From DATGUN01 sp035301285 (GTDB lineage Bacteria; Bacillota; Bacilli; Bacillales; Amphibacillaceae): a DNA stretch of 64,000 bases. The notes beneath the pieces were generated by a model, which was given only the letters and a program-made list of their open reading frames with translations, was not told where the DNA came from and made no database searches. The stretch covers positions 62,001 to 126,000 of the forward strand of contig DATGUN010000007.1 of NCBI GenBank assembly GCA_035301285.1, in the 5' to 3' direction. The first letter of the stretch is position 1. Each line of letters begins with the position of its first letter. This document shows positions 17,292 through 25,727 of this stretch, piece by piece. A program made the position numbers and the translations under genes.

Positions 17292-17320
17292 ATATTGTTA
17301 ACCATGCTTTTTTATGGACC

Positions 17321-17355
17321 ACCACATGAACCTCGTTTCATGTGGTTTTATTTTT
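17321..17355 (+). terminator. Terminator of the spoIIA operon
   Basis: ACCACATGAA and TTCATGTGGT form a perfect 10-bp stem with a 6-nt loop and a TTTATTTTTTT tail. Confidence 0.88.
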
Positions 17356-17458
17356 TTAAAGCATTCCAACCAGGTCTCCAATGTATAATGATTGAGTTTC
17401 TGGAAATGTTACAAAGAGAAACCTCATTTTTTTCATACATACTCAAAGGGGAATTGCC

Positions 17459-18073
17459 ATGGATCGTATTGTTTATCTGCGCATGAGAAAGTACGTCACA
17501 ATTGCAAACCTTCAGCCGATACAATTAAGTGATATCGCTTTTTTATCAACAACATCCAATGAAAAGTCATCATTGGAAAATGAAGTGCTATATCACATGA
17601 AAAAAGAGGACCAGGATCTGCTCATTATTGATGGGTTTTTAGTGATCGACAGGCTGAATACGGTCTATCCGGAATTGGAATTTCAACTGATAGGGCCGTC
17701 ACATACAACCATACGTGTACAAAAGCGAAAAAAGCATACACCTGTTTTATTCATTTGTTTTGTATGGATATTGCTATTTGTAGGAGCAGCAATGGCTATT
17801 ATGAATTTCCATTATGATGTCAGTATGGAGGAAGTTCAAATCAGGTTACATTATTTGTTTACCGGTGAACAGACACAACATCCACTATGGATTCAAATCC
17901 CTTACTCGCTTGGTCTCGGTCTAGGGATGCTCCTGTTTTTCAATCATTGGTTCCAAAAGCGCTTCAATGAAGAACCGAGTCCACTGGAAATAGAGGTATT
18001 CAATTACCAGCAAGAAATCGATAACTATGTCTACCATAAGGAAAACCACTATTCAGATGCACCTTTTGAATAA
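17459..18073 (+). CDS. spoVAA: Stage V sporulation protein AA
   Basis: 204-residue protein. A soluble N-terminal domain starts with VYLRMRKYVTI, the hallmark of SpoVAA, followed by two membrane segments (about residues 94-117 and 146-165). SpoVA proteins handle dipicolinic acid uptake into the forespore and its release at germination; SpoVAA is an accessory rather than the DPA channel core. It begins after AAAGGGG and follows the spoIIA terminator, as in B. subtilis. Its end overlaps the start of spoVAB. I could not identify a convincing sigma-G promoter. Confidence 0.88.
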   Translation: MDRIVYLRMRKYVTIANLQPIQLSDIAFLSTTSNEKSSLENEVLYHMKKEDQDLLIIDGFLVIDRLNTVYPELEFQLIGPSHTTIRVQKRKKHTPVLFICFVWILLFVGAAMAIMNFHYDVSMEEVQIRLHYLFTGEQTQHPLWIQIPYSLGLGLGMLLFFNHWFQKRFNEEPSPLEIEVFNYQQEIDNYVYHKENHYSDAPFE

Positions 18074-18476
18074 GGCAATTGATATCTTCATCGGTTTCAG
18101 CAGTGGACTTGCAGTCGGTGCAGGTTTCGTGGCATTTCTGACATTATTGGGAATCATACCACGTCTCATACAGCTTACACATACAGAGAAATATATAAAA
18201 GTATATACAGCCTGTGTTATTATGGGGGCTTTATTTGGAACCTATTTGTCATTCACATCGACGATCATGAATCAACCATTGATCCTGTTAAGTTTTTGGG
18301 GTATTTTTCACGGAATATTTGTCGGGATGCTTGCAGCTGCATTAACAGAAGTTTTAAATGTATTTCCCATTTTATCGAAACGGATCGGTGTTAACCATAG
18401 CTTAAAATGGTTGTTAATGGCGTTCGTGTTTGGAAAAATAACAGGTTCATTATTTCAATGGTTGGTATTTGAATAA
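18057..18476 (+). CDS. spoVAB: Stage V sporulation protein AB
   Basis: About 139-residue polytopic membrane protein with four hydrophobic stretches, including FIGFSSGLAVGAGFVAFLTLLG near the N-terminus and LSFWGIFHGIFVGMLAAALTEVLN. Position after spoVAA and length (141 in B. subtilis) support the assignment. An in-frame ATG 30 bp upstream would add ten residues; I prefer this start because it reduces the overlap with spoVAA and matches the usual length. Neither has a strong ribosome binding site, suggesting coupling. Confidence 0.85.
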   Translation: MHLLNKAIDIFIGFSSGLAVGAGFVAFLTLLGIIPRLIQLTHTEKYIKVYTACVIMGALFGTYLSFTSTIMNQPLILLSFWGIFHGIFVGMLAAALTEVLNVFPILSKRIGVNHSLKWLLMAFVFGKITGSLFQWLVFE

Positions 18477-18495
18477 ACAAAAATGGAGCGGTTGC

Positions 18496-19977
18496 ATGAA
18501 AAAAAAGCAAGGTATGAAAAATATTTTCAGTTCCATCCGTAAAACAGAGAAATATATGACCGAACATTTAGGGATCGGCGTCTCCTTTGATGTCGACTTC
18601 AGGGAAATCAGTATATTAAAAACGGATATCCAAATTTATTATGTGAATGGGTTGATAAATGACCTCGTTATCACACAACTCATGAGTAAATTGGTTTCTA
18701 TAAATGATGATGAAACAGACCGTAAAAAAGTGGCTGAAATCATCAAAAATCGACTGGTTCATGAGCAAGTGGATGTTACAAAAACGTTGGATGAGGCCGT
18801 TGACCAAATGCTTTCAGGCTTAATCGTCCTATTTATCGACGGTCATCCGTTCGCCTACATTATCGATGTCCGGGAATACCCAGGCAGGGAACCAGAAGAA
18901 CCCGATACGGAACGTGTCATAAGAGGGGCACGTGACGGCTATACCGAAAACATTGTACAAAATGTAGGGTTGACAAGGAGACGAATCCGTGATGAACGAC
19001 TTCGAAATGAAATGCTTCGGGTAGGAGAACGATCTAAAACGGATGTTTGTCTTTCTTATCTAAAAGACGTTGCAGATGATGACATCGTCGAAATGACCAA
19101 AGAGCGTTTAAAAAAAATAGAAATCGACGGCATCCCTATGAGTGACAAGACCATCGAGGAATTTATCGTCGAACAAAAGTGGAGTGCCTTTCCATTGGTA
19201 CGATATACAGAACGTCCGGATGTTGCATCGGAACAGCTTCTTGACGGACATATCCTACTGACTGTCGATACGTCACCGAGTGTCATATCATTGCCGGCGA
19301 CTTTTTTTGATCATCTCAGACACGCAGAAGAATCCAGACAATCTCCAGCAGTTGGGACATTTATTCGAATCATTCGATTGATTGCTTTTTTCCTATCTGT
19401 ATTTTTGCTCCCATTATGGTTACTATTCGCAATGGATCCAGAATTATTGCCGAAGGAACTTTCCTTCATTGGACCAAACGAAGAAGGTAATATCCCGATC
19501 ATCTTGCAAATCATCATGGCAGATATCGGTGTGGAACTCATTCGAATGGCTGCCATTCACACACCCACACCCCTGGCAACTGCACTTGGATTGGTTGCTG
19601 CCATCTTAATAGGCGAAATCGCAGTCGATGTAGGTATGTTCAGTCCGGAAGTCGTATTATATGTTGCGATATCAGCTATTGGAGGATATGTAACACCCAG
19701 TTATGAATTAAGTGTGGCAAATAAAATCATGAAATTATATTTATTGCTGATGACCGCATTTTTTGGGGTGAATGGTTTTATGATCGCCTTTACGACAAGC
19801 GTGCTGTATCTGGCACAGATTAAGGCACTGAAAACCCCCTATTTATGGCCGTTCATTCCATTCAACGCCAGAGCGTTTTTACGGTTCATTTTAAGGGTTC
19901 CCATACCCTTCGTCAACAGTCGTCCAGATATTGTCCATCCTAAAAATGAATACCGTCAGCCGATATCCAAACAGTAA
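18496..19977 (+). CDS. spoVAF: Stage V sporulation protein AF (GerA-type spore protein)
   Basis: 493-residue protein of the GerAA/SpoVAF family, exactly the B. subtilis length from this ATG, which has GGAGCGG upstream. A long soluble N-terminal domain (about 1-270, with FIDGHPFAYIIDVREYPGR) is followed by membrane segments between about 295 and 450, including LATALGLVAAILIGEIAVDVGMFSPE and the family signature YVTPSYELSVANKI. SpoVAF contributes to germination with its partner FigP. In B. subtilis spoVAC, AD and AE lie between AB and AF; here AF follows AB by 19 bp. Confidence 0.9.
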   Translation: MKKKQGMKNIFSSIRKTEKYMTEHLGIGVSFDVDFREISILKTDIQIYYVNGLINDLVITQLMSKLVSINDDETDRKKVAEIIKNRLVHEQVDVTKTLDEAVDQMLSGLIVLFIDGHPFAYIIDVREYPGREPEEPDTERVIRGARDGYTENIVQNVGLTRRRIRDERLRNEMLRVGERSKTDVCLSYLKDVADDDIVEMTKERLKKIEIDGIPMSDKTIEEFIVEQKWSAFPLVRYTERPDVASEQLLDGHILLTVDTSPSVISLPATFFDHLRHAEESRQSPAVGTFIRIIRLIAFFLSVFLLPLWLLFAMDPELLPKELSFIGPNEEGNIPIILQIIMADIGVELIRMAAIHTPTPLATALGLVAAILIGEIAVDVGMFSPEVVLYVAISAIGGYVTPSYELSVANKIMKLYLLLMTAFFGVNGFMIAFTTSVLYLAQIKALKTPYLWPFIPFNARAFLRFILRVPIPFVNSRPDIVHPKNEYRQPISKQ

Positions 19978-19995
19978 CGATACATTTATGTCGAT

Positions 19996-20064
19996 ACCGC
20001 TTTTGCTTTTGCTGTTATATGTCAGAGTCATACCATTTATTAGCAAGAAGTAAAAAGCGGTTTT
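19996..20064 (+). terminator. Probable terminator after spoVAF with extended imperfect stem
   Basis: ACCGCTTTT and AAAAGCGGT are perfect complements followed by TTTT. Inside, TTTTGCT and AGCAA can extend the stem. The loop is longer than usual. Confidence 0.5.
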
Positions 20065-20207
20065 CGGGGTATCTGAATGGTTTAAAACATGATCATAACT
20101 CCTATTTGAATCTTGATAATCTATTACCTGAATGAATCGGAACATCTATAAACACGAAGTCAATCATCATTATTTCTTTTATTATAAAACATTAAATGGT
20201 AAGATGA

Positions 20208-20226
20208 ACAATGAGATTCTCATTGT
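20208..20226. promoter_or_regulatory. Perfect 19-bp palindrome upstream of ppiB
   Basis: ACAATGAGA-T-TCTCATTGT has perfect 9-bp arms around one base, about 36 bp before the ppiB start. It is not a good Fur, PerR, Zur or LexA box. It looks like an operator for an unidentified dimeric repressor. Confidence 0.45.
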
Positions 20227-20262
20227 AAAGGAGAACAATCATACATTAAAGGAGATATGAAT

Positions 20263-20697
20263 GTGACTAAAAAAGGTTATGTATTAATGGAAAATGATCA
20301 AAAAATAGAGTTTGAATTATATCCTGATGCAGCACCGAATACGGTTCAAAATTTTGAAAAGCTTGCAAATGATCGATTCTATGATGGATTGACTTTTCAT
20401 CGTGTCATCGATGGTTTTGTAAGTCAAGGCGGTTGTCCAAATGGTAATGGAACGGGTAATGCCGGATATACGATAAAATGTGAAACGGAAGGAAATCCGC
20501 ATAAACATGTAGAAGGTTCATTATCAATGGCTCATGCAGGGAAAGATACCGGTAGTTGCCAATTTTTCATTGTTCATGAACGCCAACCACATCTAGATGG
20601 GGTCCATACTGTGTTTGGTCAGGTTACAAAAGGCGTTGAACATGCAAAAGCCATGAAGAACGGTGATGGAATAAAAGAAATAAGAGTTCTAGACTGA
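20263..20697 (+). CDS. ppiB: Peptidyl-prolyl cis-trans isomerase (cyclophilin) PpiB
   Basis: About 144-residue cytosolic cyclophilin accelerating proline isomerisation during folding. Active-site segments are present: FHRVIDGFVSQGGCPNGNGTGNAGY with the catalytic arginine, the SMAHAGKDTGSCQFFI strand, and HLDGVHTVFGQV. The likely start is GTG, because GGAG lies 8 bp upstream of it; an ATG two codons earlier is too close to that site. The gene follows the spoVA block as in B. subtilis except that lysA is missing between them. A perfect palindrome lies in its upstream region. Confidence 0.92.
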   Translation: MTKKGYVLMENDQKIEFELYPDAAPNTVQNFEKLANDRFYDGLTFHRVIDGFVSQGGCPNGNGTGNAGYTIKCETEGNPHKHVEGSLSMAHAGKDTGSCQFFIVHERQPHLDGVHTVFGQVTKGVEHAKAMKNGDGIKEIRVLD

Positions 20698-20746
20698 TAA
20701 TCATATGAACGTTTTTCCTTGGCACGTTGATTCGGGGAAGTGACAA

Positions 20747-21211
20747 ATGACTCTCTATTTGTTAATATTTCTTATTGTTATTGTAGGTCCAGTCGGTACG
20801 ATTGCGCATGAGTTAGGGCATGGAATCACAGCTTTGTTGCTGCGAGCAGATGATGTATCCCTCCATATCGGAATCGGTAAACGTATCAAAACATTCGTGT
20901 TCAAACGTTTTACAGTTCATTTGCATACCATATTTTTTATAGGTGGATTGACAAAAAGCGAGCGGACACCTTCCTACAGAACGATTGAAAAAATATGGAT
21001 TGCTTTGGGAGGACCTGCAAGTAATCTCATCCTTGCCAGTTTATTTATCATTTTGTTTTATCCAACGCAAAATCCCTATATACAACTGTTTATATGGTTC
21101 CAAGCGTGGCTGATGTTCATCAATATCATCCCTTTCAACTGGAAAGGTAAAAAGTCCGACGGATATACCATTGTACAAATGATCGCGCAAAAAAATCCAA
21201 AAGATAGGTAA
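20747..21211 (+). CDS. Small M50-type (site-2 protease-like) membrane metalloprotease
   Basis: 154-residue polytopic membrane protein. HELGH at residues 21-25 lies in a hydrophobic N-terminal segment, and a later segment carries NIIPF (126-130) and SDG (137-139), together matching the zinc-binding HExxH and NxxPxxxxDG pattern of site-2 proteases. IALGGPASNL (about 86-95) is also typical. It lacks PDZ and CBS domains and is shorter than SpoIVFB or RseP. It sits alone between ppiB and ribT on the same strand. Substrate unknown; I do not recognise a subtilis counterpart at this position. Confidence 0.72.
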   Translation: MTLYLLIFLIVIVGPVGTIAHELGHGITALLLRADDVSLHIGIGKRIKTFVFKRFTVHLHTIFFIGGLTKSERTPSYRTIEKIWIALGGPASNLILASLFIILFYPTQNPYIQLFIWFQAWLMFINIIPFNWKGKKSDGYTIVQMIAQKNPKDR

Positions 21212-21271
21212 TCCACTGTATGATTCGTATGATGAATGGCAAAGCTTGTAACAATATACAATCACTTTTCA

Positions 21272-21287
21272 TGATAACTATTATAAT
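21272..21287. promoter_or_regulatory. Fur/PerR-like box overlapping the -10 of ribT
   Basis: TGATAACTATTATAA matches both the Fur and the PerR 7-1-7 consensus with two mismatches, and it contains TATAAT at 21282-21287. No good -35 is visible. AT-rich sequence makes chance matches easy. Confidence 0.3.
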
Positions 21288-21407
21288 GTTGTATTTCTTT
21301 CATTTAATCTGTATAGTAGGACTACATATTCATAAGCTTTTTAAAGAGTATATATAACACATTTGGGATGATTTCAAAATGGAAGCTACATTTAATGAGG
21401 GATATAA

Positions 21408-21782
21408 ATGCTAATTCGTTACAAAAAAAACTTTGAAAAAATTGCCATGGGACTTCTTTCGTTTATGCCAGAGGAAAAAGACGTGAAGAAGCTACAACAT
21501 ACAATTAAAGAGTACAATACGAATCCTGATTGGCATCTTTATCTCTGGAAGGAAGAAGACGATATCTTAGGAGCGATTGGTCTCCGCATCGAGAACGATC
21601 TCAATGCAGTTGTCCAGCATATAACGGTCAATCCTTCCTACCGTAATATTGGCATTGGCAAAAAAATGGTTCAAAGCATCAAAAAACAGTATCAACATAA
21701 GTACGCGGTATGTGCAGATGACCTGACACAGGATTTTTTCAGTAAAACCGATAGCAAAGATGCAGATGACACAAATCACTAA
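21408..21782 (+). CDS. ribT: RibT, GNAT-family N-acetyltransferase
   Basis: 124-residue GNAT-fold protein, the same length as B. subtilis RibT. The acetyl-CoA binding motif is visible as VNPSYRNIGIGKKMVQSIKK (R/Q-x-x-G-x-G/A pattern at about residues 73-92), preceded by the beta-4 strand VVQHITV. In B. subtilis ribT ends the riboflavin operon; here ribD, ribE, ribA and ribH and an FMN riboswitch are absent, but the downstream neighbours scpA and scpB are the same. Its acetylation target is unknown. Confidence 0.85.
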   Translation: MLIRYKKNFEKIAMGLLSFMPEEKDVKKLQHTIKEYNTNPDWHLYLWKEEDDILGAIGLRIENDLNAVVQHITVNPSYRNIGIGKKMVQSIKKQYQHKYAVCADDLTQDFFSKTDSKDADDTNH

Positions 21783-21942
21783 AAAGGGTATAAGCTGGAT
21801 GAAATATATCCTTTTGCTTATACCCTGTCCTATGTATTAAATGGGTAAACATCTCCATAACTCCCTCAATTCCCACCACATATTCGTAAAATGGTACATG
21901 TTTATACATCGAAAAACATGTCGGATGCAGGAAAGGATAACG

Positions 21943-22677
21943 ATGAATCAATCATATCATGTAAAAATAGATGCTTTTGAAGGTCCGCTTGATTTACTGC
22001 TGCATTTAATAAAACAATATGAAATTGATATATACGATATCCCAGTAGCCCAGATTACGGAACAATATATGGAATACATCCATACAATGCAAAAACTGGA
22101 GTTAAATATCGCTAGTGAGTTTCTGGTCATGGCGGCTACGTTACTTGCAATCAAAAGTCAGATGCTTCTCCCCAAACCGGAAATAGAAGAGGAAGACGAA
22201 GAATATATGGAAGACCCCCGCCAGGAATTGATGGATAGATTAATTGAATACCGAAAATATAAAGAAGCATCAAAGGAATTGAAAGATAGAGAAGAGGATG
22301 CGGTTGAAACATTCACACGTCCGGCAGTCATTTTTGAAGATATTCTAGCTGATCAACCGGTAGAACGTGGGGATGTTTCCGTCTATGATATGATAGGTGC
22401 TATCGGAAAAATAATGAATCGTAGAAAATGGAATCAACCACTGGATACAAAAATAGAACGCGCAGAAATACCCATTGAAGATCGGATGGACGATATTTTG
22501 AAACAAGTCAAGCAAACAAAAGGTGGCGTATTGTTTGAAGAATTATTTGAATATCCCTCACGTCCGTATATAGTGGCATCTTTCATAGCCATATTGGAAT
22601 TGATGAAATCAAATGCCGTTATCTGCAGTCAAAAAGCGCACTTCCAATCTATACGTATATACAGTGTGGAGGGTTAA
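21943..22677 (+). CDS. scpA: Segregation and condensation protein A
   Basis: 244-residue kleisin subunit of the bacterial SMC-ScpA-ScpB condensin that organises origins for segregation. The N-terminal YHVKIDAFEGPLDLLLHLI and the LVMAATLLAIKSQMLLP helix contact the SMC neck, an acidic central stretch (EIEEEDEEYMEDP) follows, and the C-terminal winged helix ends with FIAILELMKSNAV. I chose the ATG preceded by GAAAGGA; earlier in-frame codons lack a ribosome binding site. It ends 3 bp before scpB, indicating one operon. Confidence 0.94.
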   Translation: MNQSYHVKIDAFEGPLDLLLHLIKQYEIDIYDIPVAQITEQYMEYIHTMQKLELNIASEFLVMAATLLAIKSQMLLPKPEIEEEDEEYMEDPRQELMDRLIEYRKYKEASKELKDREEDAVETFTRPAVIFEDILADQPVERGDVSVYDMIGAIGKIMNRRKWNQPLDTKIERAEIPIEDRMDDILKQVKQTKGGVLFEELFEYPSRPYIVASFIAILELMKSNAVICSQKAHFQSIRIYSVEG

Positions 22678-22680
22678 ATA

Positions 22681-23277
22681 ATGGAAATCAATGAATTGAA
22701 GGCTGTTGTGGAAGGGATTTTATTTGCCGTAGGAGATGAAGGGGTTACAAAAAAACATCTAGCCCATGTCCTTGATGTAACAGATAGAACCATCACCCAT
22801 TTATTGGATGAGCTGACATATGATTACGAAAACACCAGTCGTGGTTTTATGTTGATGAACGCACATGATTATTATTATTTAACAACAAAGCCGGAACACA
22901 ATCGCTATTTCGAAAAATTAATGAACACCTCCCATTCCAAAAAACTCACACAAGCTGCTCTGGAAACACTTGCCATTATCGCCTATAAGCAACCTGTCAC
23001 CCGAACGGAAATTGAAGATGTAAGAGGGGTTAAAAGTGACCATTCGGTTCAAACACTATTAGCCCGTTCACTGATTGAAGAAATGGGAAGAAAAAATAGC
23101 ATCGGTCGGCCAGTATTGTTCGGAACCAGCAAGGATTTTTTAACTTATTTCGGATTGACCTCTCTGGAAGAACTGCCTGCACTGCAGGAAAATCTTGATG
23201 CAGATGAAATGGAACGGGAAGAAGAAATGCTCTTTCAACAAATGGACCCTGATAACTCGAATACCACACTAGATTGA
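22681..23277 (+). CDS. scpB: Segregation and condensation protein B
   Basis: 198-residue winged-helix protein that dimerises and binds ScpA in the SMC complex. Signatures are AVVEGILFAVGDEGVT at the N-terminus and LTQAALETLAIIAYKQPVTR with IEDVRGVKSDHSVQTLL in the second winged helix. The acidic, disordered C-terminus is usual. It follows scpA with 3 bp spacing and is closed by a terminator, so scpA-scpB (possibly with ribT) forms one unit. Confidence 0.95.
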   Translation: MEINELKAVVEGILFAVGDEGVTKKHLAHVLDVTDRTITHLLDELTYDYENTSRGFMLMNAHDYYYLTTKPEHNRYFEKLMNTSHSKKLTQAALETLAIIAYKQPVTRTEIEDVRGVKSDHSVQTLLARSLIEEMGRKNSIGRPVLFGTSKDFLTYFGLTSLEELPALQENLDADEMEREEEMLFQQMDPDNSNTTLD

Positions 23278-23302
23278 TTTCTATTTAATTTGTAATCTCG
23301 GC

Positions 23303-23337
23303 AACCTTCTATTGCAAGTGCAGTAGAGGGTTTTTTT
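23303..23337 (+). terminator. Terminator after scpB
   Basis: AACCTTCTA pairs with TAGAGGGTT (one G-U pair) around a 12-nt loop, followed by seven T. Confidence 0.8.
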
Positions 23338-23367
23338 GTACATTCATGATAAGAGGGAACCTTTTTA

Positions 23368-23397
23368 TTCATACCTCATTGATGACAGACATATATT
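23368..23397 (+). promoter_or_regulatory. Possible sigma-E promoter of dacB-spmA-spmB
   Basis: TTCATAC, 15 bp, CATATATT; the -10 matches CATACAnT at all but one defined base. It lies 36 bp upstream of dacB, whose subtilis homologue is a mother-cell sigma-E gene. Confidence 0.45.
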
Positions 23398-23433
23398 CAT
23401 AATAACTGAAGGTCACTTAAGGAGGCCCCCTTC

Positions 23434-24531
23434 ATGAAGCGAATTTTTTTATTGATTGGCATGTGCCATCTTGGTTTATTTTTTTTATTTCCAACGATAG
23501 GACAGGCCAAACCAGAAGTATCAGGAAACAATGCTATATTGATAGACCAAAACAGTGGCCGTGTGCTATTTGAGAAAAGGGCACACGAACGAAAGCCGAT
23601 CGCCAGTATTACAAAAGTAATGACCGCAATCATCGCTATTGAATCTGGACAGATGGACGAAAGTGCTCGGACAAGCAAAAAGGCCATTTATACAGAAGGA
23701 TCCTCCATCTATTTAAAAAAAGGTGAGAAGATGACCATCAATGATCTTGTTTATGGGTTGATGCTTCGTTCGGGAAATGATGCTGCGGTTTCCATCAGTG
23801 AACATGTAGGAGGAAGTGTTGAAGGATTTGTATACTTAATGAATGAAAAGGCTAGATGGCTTGGGATGACTGACACCCATTTCACCAATCCACATGGACT
23901 GGGTGATGAAGATCATTATTCAAGTGCATACGATATGGCCATATTAATGCGTTATGCGATGGAAAATGATGAATTCAAAAAAATAACCGGTGCAAAGTCA
24001 TATAAAGCTGAAAATCGGGTTTATGCATGGCAAAACAAAAACAAACTGCTTACAACTTATTATGACCACTGTATCGGCGGTAAAACAGGGTTTACAAGGG
24101 AAAGCGGGCGAACATTGGTGACAGCGGCGAAAAAAGAAGATATGGAATTGGTCGCAGTTACCCTTAATGCAGGGGATGACTGGCGCGATCATAGTTCATT
24201 GTATGATTGGGGATTTAATCATTATTCAAACAAAAAACTTGCTGAAAAAGGCAAACATAAATATCAAACTGACGATATGACTGAACCAATCACAGGGTTT
24301 TTGAAGGATGACTTTTATTTACCACTCTCAAAAAGTGAGAAAGTGACAAAGCAAACCGTTATCGATGCGCAGGCTATCAAAGAAAAACAATCTATAATCG
24401 GAATGACGACTTATTATATCAATGATGTGCGGGAAAAAAACATCCCGATCTATTCGATTGAAAAAGAAGACAATAACGAGAGTTTTCTTCAACTGCTTAA
24501 TAAAAGTGTCAAATATATAATGGGGATCTGA
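23434..24531 (+). CDS. dacB: D-alanyl-D-alanine carboxypeptidase DacB (sporulation, PBP5*)
   Basis: 365-residue S11 penicillin-binding protein with a signal peptide (about 1-25). The active site has SxxK at S58-K61, SGN at 113-115 and KTG at 217-219. DacB removes terminal D-alanine in the cortex and so limits cross-linking and affects core dehydration. The two following genes, spmA and spmB, act in the same process and begin 5 bp after it and next to each other, as in B. subtilis. GGAGG precedes the ATG. The C-terminus ends in an amphipathic FLQLLNKSVKYIMGI. Confidence 0.93.
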   Translation: MKRIFLLIGMCHLGLFFLFPTIGQAKPEVSGNNAILIDQNSGRVLFEKRAHERKPIASITKVMTAIIAIESGQMDESARTSKKAIYTEGSSIYLKKGEKMTINDLVYGLMLRSGNDAAVSISEHVGGSVEGFVYLMNEKARWLGMTDTHFTNPHGLGDEDHYSSAYDMAILMRYAMENDEFKKITGAKSYKAENRVYAWQNKNKLLTTYYDHCIGGKTGFTRESGRTLVTAAKKEDMELVAVTLNAGDDWRDHSSLYDWGFNHYSNKKLAEKGKHKYQTDDMTEPITGFLKDDFYLPLSKSEKVTKQTVIDAQAIKEKQSIIGMTTYYINDVREKNIPIYSIEKEDNNESFLQLLNKSVKYIMGI

Positions 24532-24536
24532 TATAG

Positions 24537-25121
24537 ATGGTCAATATCATTTGGGCAGGTATGGCAATCATCGGAATTATTTATGCCATGTTCAATGGCA
24601 CAATGAACGAAGTCAGTGAGGCCATATTCACAGAGGCGAAAGAAGCTGTCACGCTCTCTATCGGTCTTATCAGCATCCTTGTGTTTTGGCTAGGAATCAT
24701 GCGTATTGCCGAGAAAGCCTCAATCTTAAATGTGATGGCACGTATCATGCGACCGGTTGTCGTTAAACTATTTCCTGATATTCCAAAAGACCACCCCGCC
24801 ATGGGTTATATTTTATCCAACATAGCCGCCAATCTATTTGGTTTGGGAAACGCAGCAACCCCCATGGGGATCAAGGCGATGGAACAAATGAAGACCCTAA
24901 GCCAATCAAATACCGCATCAAGGTCGATGATAACCTTCTTGGCATTGAACACATCCGGTCTCACGATCGTTCCGACAACCGTCATTGCAATTCGAATGCA
25001 GTATGGATCAACCTCGCCGACAGAAATTGTCGTCACAACCATTTTAGCAACCATCGTTTCTACAATGAGCGCCATCATGCTTGATCGTCTTTTTTATTAC
25101 CAATCTATCTGGAGGAAATAA
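24537..25121 (+). CDS. spmA: Spore maturation protein A
   Basis: 194-residue polytopic membrane protein of the nucleoside-recognition (Gate) domain family. Hydrophobic segments are spread along the whole protein, with family-typical ISILVFWLGIMRIAEKA and NIAANLFGLGNAATPMGIKA. SpmA with SpmB is needed for normal spore core dehydration. It starts 5 bp after dacB and stops 1 bp before the spmB start, so translation is probably coupled. Confidence 0.93.
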   Translation: MVNIIWAGMAIIGIIYAMFNGTMNEVSEAIFTEAKEAVTLSIGLISILVFWLGIMRIAEKASILNVMARIMRPVVVKLFPDIPKDHPAMGYILSNIAANLFGLGNAATPMGIKAMEQMKTLSQSNTASRSMITFLALNTSGLTIVPTTVIAIRMQYGSTSPTEIVVTTILATIVSTMSAIMLDRLFYYQSIWRK

Positions 25122-25122
25122 T

Positions 25123-25653
25123 ATGGAAATCCTTACAGTCATCAGCACGTGGCTTATTCCCGTATTTATTTTGCTTGTCCTGTTAACGAGTACTTTAAAA
25201 AAACTACCAACCTATGAATTGTTTGTTGAAGGAGGGAAGGAAGGTGTGCAAATGGCATTTTCCTTACTTCCTTTTTTAGTTGGCATGCTCGTGTCCATCG
25301 CTATATTACGCGCATCAGGTGCTATGGAAGCATTTTTCAGCCTCATTTCTCCATGGTTGGAACACGTTGGCGTTCCACCGGATATTCTCCCTCTTGCACT
25401 CGTCCGGCCGATTTCGGGCACACTTGCGCTTGGTATGACAAGTGAACTCATCCAGACATTTGGGCCGGATTCTTTTATAGGTCGTTTAGCATCCACCATG
25501 CAAGGTAGTACAGATACGACATTATATATACTTACTGTGTATTTTGGAGCAGTTGGGATAAAACGAATGCGCTATGCCCTTAAGGTTGGACTATTAGCTG
25601 ATCTAGTTGGTATAATAGCTTCAATCGTCATCGTTAAAATTGTATTTGGATAA
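25123..25653 (+). CDS. spmB: Spore maturation protein B
   Basis: 176-residue polytopic membrane protein, partner of SpmA. Typical stretches are VEGGKEGVQMAFSLLPFLVG and the loop LVRPISGTLALGMTSE with GSTDTTLYILTVYFGAVG. The chosen ATG follows GGAGGAAATAAT; the frame is open upstream into spmA but that region has no ribosome binding site. A hairpin with a T-rich tail follows the stop codon and separates it from rluB. Confidence 0.93.
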   Translation: MEILTVISTWLIPVFILLVLLTSTLKKLPTYELFVEGGKEGVQMAFSLLPFLVGMLVSIAILRASGAMEAFFSLISPWLEHVGVPPDILPLALVRPISGTLALGMTSELIQTFGPDSFIGRLASTMQGSTDTTLYILTVYFGAVGIKRMRYALKVGLLADLVGIIASIVIVKIVFG

Positions 25654-25663
25654 ATCGTTTAAC

Positions 25664-25698
25664 TAGCGTTAACAATATGTTGGCGCTATTATTGTGTT
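25664..25698 (+). terminator. Terminator after spmB
   Basis: TAGCGTTAACA and TGTTGGCGCTA form an 11-bp stem with two G-U pairs and a 3-nt loop, followed by TTATTGTGTT. The tail is not pure T. Confidence 0.6.
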
Positions 25699-25727
25699 AA
25701 GAAACTAATCTGTAAAATGGTGATAAA

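Noticed and set aside
17379..17410. Possible sigma-G promoter of spoVAA (TGTATA with AATGTTA)
   Set aside because: The -35 is acceptable but the -10 matches only about half of the consensus.
21841..21942. Longer N-terminus for ScpA
   Set aside because: The frame is open, but the family N-terminus and the ribosome binding site both place the start at 21943.
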